A stretch of DNA of 12,173 bases, taken from NCBI GenBank assembly GCA_028868555.1, contig JAGWUG010000009.1, positions 1 through 12,173 on the forward strand, given 5' to 3'. The notes below the pieces were generated by a model that worked only from the letters and a program-made list of their open reading frames with translations, was not told where the DNA came from and searched no databases. Positions 6,336 to 12,173 of the stretch are shown piece by piece. This DNA is from Actinomycetales bacterium. Lineage in GTDB: Bacteria > Actinomycetota > Actinomycetes > Actinomycetales > Microbacteriaceae. The translations under genes were made by a program, and so were the position numbers. The first letter of the stretch is position 1. Each line of letters begins with the position of its first letter.

Positions 6336-6363
6336 ATAGTAACTCGTTACCGTTCGGTTACAA
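6336..6363 (-). promoter_or_regulatory. Predicted promoter of the 6C RNA
   Basis: On the minus strand, TTGTAA (6363-6358) as -35 and TACTAT (6341-6336) as -10 are separated by 16 bases. The expected start is G6329, exactly the first base of the 5' hairpin of the RNA. This agreement supports both calls. Confidence 0.65.
6346..6361 (+). promoter_or_regulatory. GTTAC-n6-GTTAC direct repeat, possible response-regulator box
   Basis: GTTAC at 6346-6350 and 6357-6361 are separated by six bases, an 11-bp period, so both would face the same side of the helix. An inverted GTAAC sits at 6339-6343. The layout resembles sites of OmpR-family regulators in actinobacteria, such as GlnR and MtrA. It covers the -35 and spacer of the 6C promoter and lies about 75-90 bases upstream of acs, so it could act on either. 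Which regulator binds is inference. Confidence 0.45.
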
Positions 6364-6433
6364 AGCATTACCTAGAAAAAAACTTCATTTTCTTCAGGTA
6401 GTTTAAAGAAGCAACTCAATGGCGAGGAAACAA

Positions 6434-8407
6434 ATGAACGACCAGGGCTCCATCTCAAATCTGCTCAACGAAGACCGACACTTCGCTCCAGATCCGGCAT
6501 TTACCGTGCAGGCAGTAGCCCAGCCCGGAATCTACGAAGAGGCGCAAGCCGACCGCCTTGCCTTCTGGGCCAAGCAGGCCAAGGAACTTCACTGGCACAA
6601 GCCCTTCAACCACGTGCTCGACTGGAACGATGCGCCCTTTGCCCGCTGGTTCTACGACGGCCAGCTGAACGTTGCCTTCAACTGCCTAGACCGTCATGTC
6701 ATTGAGGGGCGGGGCGACCGAGTTGCAATCCACTTTGAGGGCGAGCCAGGCGATACTCGCAGCTACACCTACTCGCAACTGACCTCCGAGGTTAAGAAGG
6801 CCGCCAACGTGTTGGCGTCGCTCGGCATCGGACAGGGCGACCGTGTTGCGATCTACCTACCGATGATCCCCGAGGCCGCAATCGCGATGCTCGCAGTGGC
6901 AAGACTTGGCGCGGTTCATTCGGTGGTATTCGGAGGCTTCTCTGCGGAGGCTCTGCACACTCGCATCGAAGATGCCGAAGCCAAACTGGTGATTACCGCC
7001 GATGGTGGTTTCCGTCGAGGCGCAGCCAGTGCACTGAAGCCAGCGGTTGACGAGGCTCTGGCCGGCGGCAAGTGCCCATCGGTGACCAATGTTCTTGTGG
7101 TGCAGCGAACCGGTCAGGAAACAGCCTGGAACCCCGAGCTGGACCTGTGGTGGCACGACGAGATGGCTAAGGCCAGCCAAGAACACGAGGCTCAGGGTTT
7201 TGACGCCGAGAATCCGCTCTTCATCCTCTACACCTCCGGCACCACCGGGAAGCCGAAGGGCATCCTGCACACCTCCGGCGGCTACCTGACCCAGGTGGCC
7301 TACACCCACAAAAACGTCTTCGACTTGCATGCCGACACCGATGTTTACTGGTGCACCGCCGATGTGGGCTGGATCACGGGCCACTCCTACGTGGTTTACG
7401 GACCGCTCGCCAATGGCGCCACCCAGGTAATCTACGAGGGAACTCCGGACAGCCCGCACGCGGGACGTTGGTGGGAGATCATTGAGAAGTACGGCGTCAG
7501 CATCTTCTACACCGCGCCAACTGCGATCCGCAGCTTCATGAAGCAGGGTCGCGAGATCCCGGACAAGTTCAACCTCAAGTCGCTGCGCGTTCTTGGTTCG
7601 GTGGGTGAACCGATTAATCCAGAGGCATGGATGTGGTACCGCGACGTCATCGGTGGCGGCAAGTGCCCAATTGTTGACACCTGGTGGCAGACCGAAACCG
7701 GGGCCATCATGATCAGCCCGCTGCCGGGACTGACCACGCTTACACCCGGTTCGGCTCAGCTGGCGCTTCCCGGAATCAACATGGCGGTGGTCAACGATGA
7801 CGGCCGCGAACTTGAAAACGGGCACGGCGGCTACCTGGTAATCACCGAACCTTGGCCATCGATGCTGCGCGGAATCTGGAGAAACCCGGACCGCTACAAA
7901 GAGGGCTACTGGAGTCGCTTCCCAAGCCGGTACTTCGCCGGTGATGGGGCCAAGCTTGACCACGAAGGCAACCTCTGGGTGCTCGGCCGCGTTGATGATG
8001 TCTTGAACGTTTCGGGCCACCGCCTAAGCACCGCCGAGATTGAGTCGGCTTTGGTCTCGCACGAGTGGGTGGCCGAGGCTGCAGTGGTTGGCGCCACCGA
8101 TGAGCTGACCGGTCAGAGTCCGGTTGCCTTTGTGATTCTGCGCACAGACCAGATTGAGGCAGCAGGCGACGACAAGAACATCAACACCGTTCTGCGCAAC
8201 TGGGTGGCAAAGGAGATTGGGCCAATCGCAAAGCCGCGCCAGATCATGGTGGTTCCAGAGTTGCCAAAGACCCGCTCCGGCAAGATCATGCGTCGCCTCC
8301 TGCGTGATGTGGCTGAACAGCGCGAGGTTGGCGACACCACCACCCTGGCCGATGTGGGCGTGATGAGCCTCATCACCAGCAAGCTGGCCACGGGAGCGAG
8401 TGACTAG
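6434..8407 (+). CDS. acs: Acetyl-CoA synthetase (AMP-forming)
   Basis: 657 residues from the chosen start. The enzyme makes acetyl-CoA from acetate, ATP and CoA through an acetyl-AMP intermediate, in the cytoplasm. Motifs in order: the P-loop-like LYTSGTTGKPKG (about 264-276); the TADVGWITGHSY segment; GSVGEPINPEAW; DTWWQTETG (about 414-422), whose Trp limits the acyl pocket to small acids; the hinge region GRVDDVLNVSGHRLST; and the C-terminal KTRSGKIMRR, where the Lys at about 617 is the catalytic residue usually controlled by acetylation. The frame also has an ATG at 6419, but GAGGA lies 5 bases before the ATG at 6434 and the upstream ATG has no such site, so I chose 6434. It is alone on its strand. 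A weak -10 (TAGTTT, 6399-6404) would start transcription near 6411. The nearby GTTAC repeat hints at nutrient control. Confidence 0.96.
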   Translation: MNDQGSISNLLNEDRHFAPDPAFTVQAVAQPGIYEEAQADRLAFWAKQAKELHWHKPFNHVLDWNDAPFARWFYDGQLNVAFNCLDRHVIEGRGDRVAIHFEGEPGDTRSYTYSQLTSEVKKAANVLASLGIGQGDRVAIYLPMIPEAAIAMLAVARLGAVHSVVFGGFSAEALHTRIEDAEAKLVITADGGFRRGAASALKPAVDEALAGGKCPSVTNVLVVQRTGQETAWNPELDLWWHDEMAKASQEHEAQGFDAENPLFILYTSGTTGKPKGILHTSGGYLTQVAYTHKNVFDLHADTDVYWCTADVGWITGHSYVVYGPLANGATQVIYEGTPDSPHAGRWWEIIEKYGVSIFYTAPTAIRSFMKQGREIPDKFNLKSLRVLGSVGEPINPEAWMWYRDVIGGGKCPIVDTWWQTETGAIMISPLPGLTTLTPGSAQLALPGINMAVVNDDGRELENGHGGYLVITEPWPSMLRGIWRNPDRYKEGYWSRFPSRYFAGDGAKLDHEGNLWVLGRVDDVLNVSGHRLSTAEIESALVSHEWVAEAAVVGATDELTGQSPVAFVILRTDQIEAAGDDKNINTVLRNWVAKEIGPIAKPRQIMVVPELPKTRSGKIMRRLLRDVAEQREVGDTTTLADVGVMSLITSKLATGASD

Positions 8408-8433
8408 ACCGGCCTCCAAAGGTTAAACGAAAA

Positions 8434-8455
8434 GGCCGCCCGAGCTTGGGCGGCC
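8434..8455. terminator. Hairpin terminator between convergent acs and ridA
   Basis: GGCCGCCC (8434-8441), a GAGCTT loop and GGGCGGCC (8448-8455) form a perfect 8-bp GC-rich stem. On the minus strand it is followed by TTTTCG and TTT, a good intrinsic terminator for ridA. On the plus strand ATTTCG follows, weaker but usable for acs. It lies between the two stop codons. Confidence 0.85.
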
Positions 8456-8473
8456 ATTTCGCAATTCTTGTAA

Positions 8474-8944
8474 CTACTTGAACTCCACAATCAGCTCAAC
8501 CTCAACGGCCGAGTCGAGTGGCAGCACAGGAACACCAACTGCACTGCGGGCGTGCGCGCCGGCGTCACCGAAGACTGCGCCAAGGAACTCGCTGGCTCCG
8601 TTGATGACTCCAGGCTGCCCGGTGAATTCAGGCACCGATGCCACAAAGCCGACAACCTTGACCACTCGGGTGATGCGGTCGAGGTCGCCGATAACGGTCT
8701 TGACTGCGGCCAGCGCGTTGAGCGCGCACTGACGAGCCAGGTCCTTGGCCAAAGCTGGGTCAACCAGCTCGTCCCCCATGCCAACCTTGCCAGTGGCAGG
8801 CAGGTGGCCGTTTACGAATGGCAACTGACCGCTGGTGAAAACAAGGTTTCCGGAGATAACAGCAGGAACATAGGCGGCCACTGGCTTTGCCAGCTCTGGA
8901 AGTGGGTGTCCCAGCTCAACGAGCTTGGCTTCAATCTTGGACAT
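8474..8944 (-). CDS. RidA-family (YjgF/YER057c/UK114) protein
   Basis: 156 residues from the ATG at 8944, preceded by AAGGAA 4 bases upstream. The reading frame extends further upstream, but only with Cys/Arg-rich nonsense that overlaps the neighbouring gene, so the longer start is rejected. Family motifs: VISGNLVFTSGQLP (about 29-42), QCALNALAAVKTVIGDLDRI (72-91), and the C-terminal AHARSAVGVPVLPLDSAVEVE, in which Arg133 is the residue that anchors the substrate carboxylate in RidA proteins. It is longer than E. coli RidA (about 128) because of extra N-terminal residues, as in the actinobacterial Rv3678c-like branch. RidA enzymes hydrolyse reactive enamines/imines from PLP enzymes; whether this branch does so is not shown. 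It follows a DUF4177 gene by 16 bases, so the two form an operon. Confidence 0.92.
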   Translation of the reverse strand: MSKIEAKLVELGHPLPELAKPVAAYVPAVISGNLVFTSGQLPFVNGHLPATGKVGMGDELVDPALAKDLARQCALNALAAVKTVIGDLDRITRVVKVVGFVASVPEFTGQPGVINGASEFLGAVFGDAGAHARSAVGVPVLPLDSAVEVELIVEFK

Positions 8945-8960
8945 GATTTCCTTTTCTGGC

Positions 8961-9113
8961 CTAGGCCTGTGGACGCTTGAAGTAGGCAACGAGGCCGCCT
9001 TCTGGACCGGACATGATCTGCACGAGTTCCCAACCCTGCGCACCGAAATTGTTCAAAATTGCGGTGGTGTTGTGAATCATGAGCGGGGTGGTGAGGTATT
9101 CCCACTTCTGCAT
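8961..9113 (-). CDS. DUF4177 small protein
   Basis: I translated this 50-residue gene by hand. It starts MQKWEYLTTPLM and contains NFGAQGWELVQIMSG and a final LVAYFKRP, the W-E-Y ... G-W-E-L ... A-Y-F-K-R pattern of DUF4177 proteins. Function is unknown; the fold is expected to be a small beta-rich domain in the cytoplasm. The ATG at 9113 has GAGGGAG 6 bases upstream, a strong site. It leads the ridA gene by 16 bases; the same pair occurs next to each other in mycobacteria as I recall (Rv3678A-Rv3678c), which suggests a shared role. Its promoter must lie in the 39-base divergent gap or inside the start of the neighbouring PBP gene; I could not identify it. Confidence 0.88.
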   Translation of the reverse strand: MQKWEYLTTPLMIHNTTAILNNFGAQGWELVQIMSGPEGGLVAYFKRPQA

Positions 9114-9115
9114 CT

Positions 9116-9152
9116 TTAACTCCCTCTCAGGGTAATTCGGTAACCTAGACTA
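9116..9152 (+). promoter_or_regulatory. Predicted leaderless promoter of the PBP gene
   Basis: TAACCT at 9141-9146 fits a -10 hexamer and would place +1 on the A of the ATG at 9153. There is no Shine-Dalgarno before that ATG, as expected for a leaderless mRNA. A -35 is weak (TTAACT, 9116-9121, spacer 19). Confidence 0.55.
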
Positions 9153-11663
9153 ATGCGCGACAAGCCAGCTGGATCGTTTGGCAACATCCTCAAATTTATT
9201 GGATTAAGTGCCATTGCGGGTGTCCTCGGAGTGGGATTGCTCGCCCCTGCCGTAACAATTGGTGGTTGGGCCACCACAACCGGCATCGCTGTCTTCGAAA
9301 ACATCCCTGACTACATCAAGCCGGTCAACGCCTCCGATGCCTCCAACATCTATGCCAAGGACGGCAGCAAAGACGTTCGCATCGCCTCATTCTTCGAGGA
9401 AAACCGCATCTCTGTGCCATTCAACGAGATGTCTAAAAACATTGTCAACGCGGTGGTTTCAACCGAAGACCCTCGTTTCTACCAGCACGACGGCGTTGAC
9501 TGGATCTCGCTGATTCGCGCAACCTTGACCAACCTGGCAACCGTTGGAAATGGTCCTGGTGGCTCCACCATCACCATGCAGTACGTCAAGAACGCGCAGG
9601 TTACCGCCGCTGCACAGGCAGGCAACCAGGCCGCGGTTGACGCCGCAACCCAGAGTGGTCTCGGTGGACTCGGTCGCAAGATTCAGCAGATCCGCATGGC
9701 GCTTGCGCTGGAGAAGCAGGTTTCCAAGCAGGACATCCTGGCCGGTTACCTAAACCTGTCATTCTTCGGAAACCAGATCTACGGCATCGAAGCTGCAGCC
9801 AACTACTACTTCAACGTTCACGCTAAGGACCTCAACATTCAGCAGGCTGCGATGCTGGCCGCAATGCTCAAGAGCCCTAACGACTACAAGCCAGACGTGG
9901 CAGTCAACCTGGATCGCGCCAAGAGCCGCCGCGACTACGTGATCGACAACATGGCATCGGCTGGATACATCAGCCAGGGCCAAGCCGATGCTGCCAAGGC
10001 GGCACCCATCGAGGTTCACCTCACCAACGACAAGTCCGGTTGCGAGGCCGATCAGACCACCGCGTTCTTCTGCGACTTTGTGGTTTGGACCGTGCGCAAC
10101 TCCCCTGAGTTTGGTCCTACCCCTCAGGACCGTGAGCAGCTGCTCCGCCGCGGTGGCCTAGACATCTACACCACCTTGGACACCAACCTTCAGGCCGCAG
10201 CCGATGCCGCCAGCAAAAAGTACGTTCCGCCTAGCGACCCGAGCCAAATCGGTAGCGCCAGCGTCTCGGTTCAGGTGGGCACCGGTCGCATCCTTGCCCT
10301 AGCTGAGAACCGCGTCTATGACCAGACCGCATCGGGGCTCCCGGGTCACACATCGGTGAACTATGCCACCGACAAGCCATACGGTGGCTCCAGTGGTTTC
10401 CAGGTTGGATCCACCTACAAGATCTTCACGCTGGGCCAGTGGCTGGCCACCGGACACCACCTCATGGACAGAGTTGACGGACGCGTTCGGAACTACCACG
10501 CCAGCGACTTCTCGGCCCGATGTGGTGTGATCGGCGGAGACTGGCAGCCGAACAACGACGTGAACAATGAGCCGCAGAACCCAACCGTGGTTCAGGCCAC
10601 TGCAATCTCCGAGAACACCGCTTTCGCCAACATGGCCAGCCAGCTGGACCTCTGTGACATTCGCGATCTTGCTGCCCGTTTTGGCATTCACCGCGCCGAC
10701 GGCACCGAGCTTTTGTACTATCCGTCATCGGTGCTTGGTGTAAACGAAATTGCCCCACTGTCTGTAGCCGCTGCCATGGCCGGCATCAGCAACAACGGAA
10801 CCTTCTGCACCCCGGTTGCCATTGACCATGTGGTTGTGCGCTCCACCCAGCAGCAGCTGACCGTTCCTCAGACTCAGTGCAGCCAGGCGGTCACGCCTGA
10901 CGTTGCCCACGGAATGATTTACGCCATGCACGCCGTTATGACCGGTGGAACCGGTGGCGGTTCCAACACCGGTGACGGCGCCTTCCTGGCAGGTAAGACC
11001 GGTACCACCGACTCTGGTGTTCACACTTGGATGAGCGGTTTCTCCAGCACGGTTGCAACCTCCACCTGGGTGGGTAACGTGGTGGGCACCAAGTCCATGC
11101 GTGGCATCACCATCAACAAGAAGCTTGCGGCAACCCTGCGTCACGACATCTGGCGCAGCATCATGAAGGAAGCCAACAAGATTTACGTTCCGGCTAAGAG
11201 CATGCCTGCGCCTCCTGCGGAGATGATTGATTCCGCCGGCATCACCGTGCCAAACGTGGTTGGACAAACCCCCGATGCAGCCGTGGCAACCATGAAGCAG
11301 GCGGGACTCAACGGTCAGGTCTCCATCAAGAGCGTTGCCTCCGGCCAGCCAAGTGGAACCGTGGCCAGCACGAAGCCTGCAGTAGGTTCTGTAGCCTCCA
11401 GCGGCACCACCGTGATCATTTACGTGAGCAAGGGCGGCATGAGTGTGGTTCCGGACGTGTCCGGTAAGTCGGTCTCCGATGCCACCGCAACCCTGCTCGC
11501 CGCAGGCTTCAGCGCGGTATCCGCACCGCAGTCCTCGCAGACCCAGTTCTTCCAGCACTCGGCCACCATCCCTAAGGGCATGGTGGTTGGCACCGATCCA
11601 GCCGCGGGCAGTTCCGCGCAGGGTGCCGGAGCCGTGCTGCTGATCATCAGCCTCGGCCCATAG
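9153..11663 (+). CDS. Bifunctional class A penicillin-binding protein with two PASTA domains
   Basis: 836 residues. It polymerises lipid II and cross-links peptidoglycan outside the membrane. A short cytoplasmic N-terminus is followed by a membrane segment (about 12-36). The glycosyltransferase GT51 domain has STEDPRFYQHDGVD with catalytic E105, GGSTITMQYVKN (137-147) and the RKIQQIRMALALEKQVSKQDIL stretch. The transpeptidase has SxxK at S420-K423 (STYK), SxN at S486-N488 (SEN) and KTG at 615-617. Two PASTA domains, about 695-760 and 763-834, end the protein; these bind muropeptide or beta-lactam-like ligands. This is the PonA2 type by architecture and by its downstream metallophosphoesterase partner. 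The start has no Shine-Dalgarno and is probably leaderless. The protein ends directly after the second PASTA domain, without a proline-rich tail. Confidence 0.96.
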   Translation: MRDKPAGSFGNILKFIGLSAIAGVLGVGLLAPAVTIGGWATTTGIAVFENIPDYIKPVNASDASNIYAKDGSKDVRIASFFEENRISVPFNEMSKNIVNAVVSTEDPRFYQHDGVDWISLIRATLTNLATVGNGPGGSTITMQYVKNAQVTAAAQAGNQAAVDAATQSGLGGLGRKIQQIRMALALEKQVSKQDILAGYLNLSFFGNQIYGIEAAANYYFNVHAKDLNIQQAAMLAAMLKSPNDYKPDVAVNLDRAKSRRDYVIDNMASAGYISQGQADAAKAAPIEVHLTNDKSGCEADQTTAFFCDFVVWTVRNSPEFGPTPQDREQLLRRGGLDIYTTLDTNLQAAADAASKKYVPPSDPSQIGSASVSVQVGTGRILALAENRVYDQTASGLPGHTSVNYATDKPYGGSSGFQVGSTYKIFTLGQWLATGHHLMDRVDGRVRNYHASDFSARCGVIGGDWQPNNDVNNEPQNPTVVQATAISENTAFANMASQLDLCDIRDLAARFGIHRADGTELLYYPSSVLGVNEIAPLSVAAAMAGISNNGTFCTPVAIDHVVVRSTQQQLTVPQTQCSQAVTPDVAHGMIYAMHAVMTGGTGGGSNTGDGAFLAGKTGTTDSGVHTWMSGFSSTVATSTWVGNVVGTKSMRGITINKKLAATLRHDIWRSIMKEANKIYVPAKSMPAPPAEMIDSAGITVPNVVGQTPDAAVATMKQAGLNGQVSIKSVASGQPSGTVASTKPAVGSVASSGTTVIIYVSKGGMSVVPDVSGKSVSDATATLLAAGFSAVSAPQSSQTQFFQHSATIPKGMVVGTDPAAGSSAQGAGAVLLIISLGP

Positions 11664-11676
11664 CCTCGTACCTAAA

Positions 11677-12173
11677 ATGACCTTTCTGACGGCCGCATTC
11701 TGGACCCTAATCGCTCTTGGTGCGGCTGCCGGCATCTGGGGCATCGGTATCGAACGACACCTTCGGGTGGTTCGATTCGAAGAGCAGTCCCTTGCGGTGC
11801 TTCCGAAAGGCTCCAAGCCAATCCGAGTTCTGCACATCTCCGACTTCCACATTGCACCGTGGCAGAAGCGCAAGCTGGCCTGGATTGCTGGCCTGAGCGA
11901 ACTAGACATTGACCTGGTGGTGGATACCGGAGACAACCTGGGACACCCGGGTGCCATTCGTCCCGCACTCGCCGCCATGGCTGGCATCGGCGCGAGGCCT
12001 GGCGTGTTTGTGAACGGTTCTAACGACTACTACGCGCCTAAACCACGCAACCCACTCAGCTATCTTGCAAAGCCCTCTGAGCGGGTGTCTGACACTCCCC
12101 TAGACACCGATGCGCTGGTGGGTGGCCTGGAAAGTTTCGGTTGGAAAAACCTAAACAACCGCGGCTCGGTCAT
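11677..12173 (+). CDS. Membrane-anchored metallophosphoesterase, N-terminal part (runs off the window)
   Basis: 165 codons are present, translated by hand from the ATG at 11677; no stop is reached. One hydrophobic segment at about 3-24 (FLTAAFWTLIALGAAAGIWGIG) is followed by the metallophosphoesterase core: D56-x-H58 in HISDFHIA, GDN at 85-87, and NGSNDYYAPKP (113-123) where most relatives have GNHD. These residues form the two-metal site that hydrolyses phosphate esters. The actual substrate is unknown; undecaprenyl-phosphate or nucleotide substrates are guesses I do not make a call on. The gene begins 13 bases after the PBP stop, the same order as ponA2-Rv3683 in mycobacteria, so it is probably co-transcribed and may serve the cell envelope. 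There is no Shine-Dalgarno, so coupling or re-initiation is likely. Confidence 0.9.
   Translation, partial: MTFLTAAFWTLIALGAAAGIWGIGIERHLRVVRFEEQSLAVLPKGSKPIRVLHISDFHIAPWQKRKLAWIAGLSELDIDLVVDTGDNLGHPGAIRPALAAMAGIGARPGVFVNGSNDYYAPKPRNPLSYLAKPSERVSDTPLDTDALVGGLESFGWKNLNNRGSV

Noticed and set aside
6857..8020. 387-residue open frame on the minus strand, antisense to acs
   Set aside because: It is fully inside a strongly supported acs gene and carries no recognisable motif; a codon-bias shadow.
8945..9043. N-terminal extension of the RidA protein to 189 residues
   Set aside because: The extra residues are Cys/Arg/Pro-rich, overlap the DUF4177 gene, and the internal ATG at 8944 has a good Shine-Dalgarno and begins at the family's usual N-terminus.
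10725..11987. 420-residue open frame on the minus strand
   Set aside because: It spans the end of the PBP gene and the start of the metallophosphoesterase, both well supported on the other strand, and its His/Gly/Arg-rich product resembles no protein family.

Overview
The window looks like a piece of core chromosome from a small-genome, moderately GC-rich actinobacterium. A member of the Microbacteriaceae, possibly of the freshwater 'Luna' type, is my best guess. The reasons are the tightly packed genes, the frequent GTG/TTG starts, actinobacterial protein subfamilies (lysine-tailed TopA with C-terminal repeats, DUF4244 Flp-like pilin, PASTA-bearing class A PBP, DUF4177 next to a RidA protein), and a textbook actinobacterial 6C small RNA. 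As I recall it, the gene order is a condensed version of the Mycobacterium tuberculosis stretch running from topA through the tad genes, acs and ponA2 to a metallophosphoesterase. I see no mobile element, CRISPR array or tRNA/rRNA, and no sign of horizontal transfer.

Left part (1-6137, all on the minus strand). A compact run reads, in transcription order: tadA ATPase, a two-domain TadB/TadC-like membrane protein, a 59-residue Flp-like pilin, a TadE-like minor pilin, a second small TadE/TadG-like protein, topA, tmk, and the 5' part of holB. Gaps are 24 bases or less and several genes overlap, so one transcript could carry a small pilus/secretion apparatus together with DNA topology and replication genes.

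Middle (6138-6433). This is the only long gene-free stretch. It holds a 6C RNA on the minus strand (about 6329-6241), with its own promoter and intrinsic terminator. It also holds a GTTAC-n6-GTTAC direct repeat over the promoter and three GTGGAAA heptamers between the RNA and tadA. The acs leader lies on the other side.

Right part (6434-12173). acs (acetyl-CoA synthetase) runs rightward and converges on a leftward pair, DUF4177-ridA, with one hairpin terminator between them. A 39-base divergent gap then separates DUF4177 from a bifunctional peptidoglycan synthase with two PASTA domains, apparently leaderless. It is followed 13 bases later by a membrane-anchored metallophosphoesterase that runs off the window.

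The most interesting items are the complete 6C RNA locus, with an extra 5' UUCG hairpin starting exactly at the predicted transcription start, and the apparent fusion of TadB and TadC into one 264-residue protein. I do not see a wholly unknown system.
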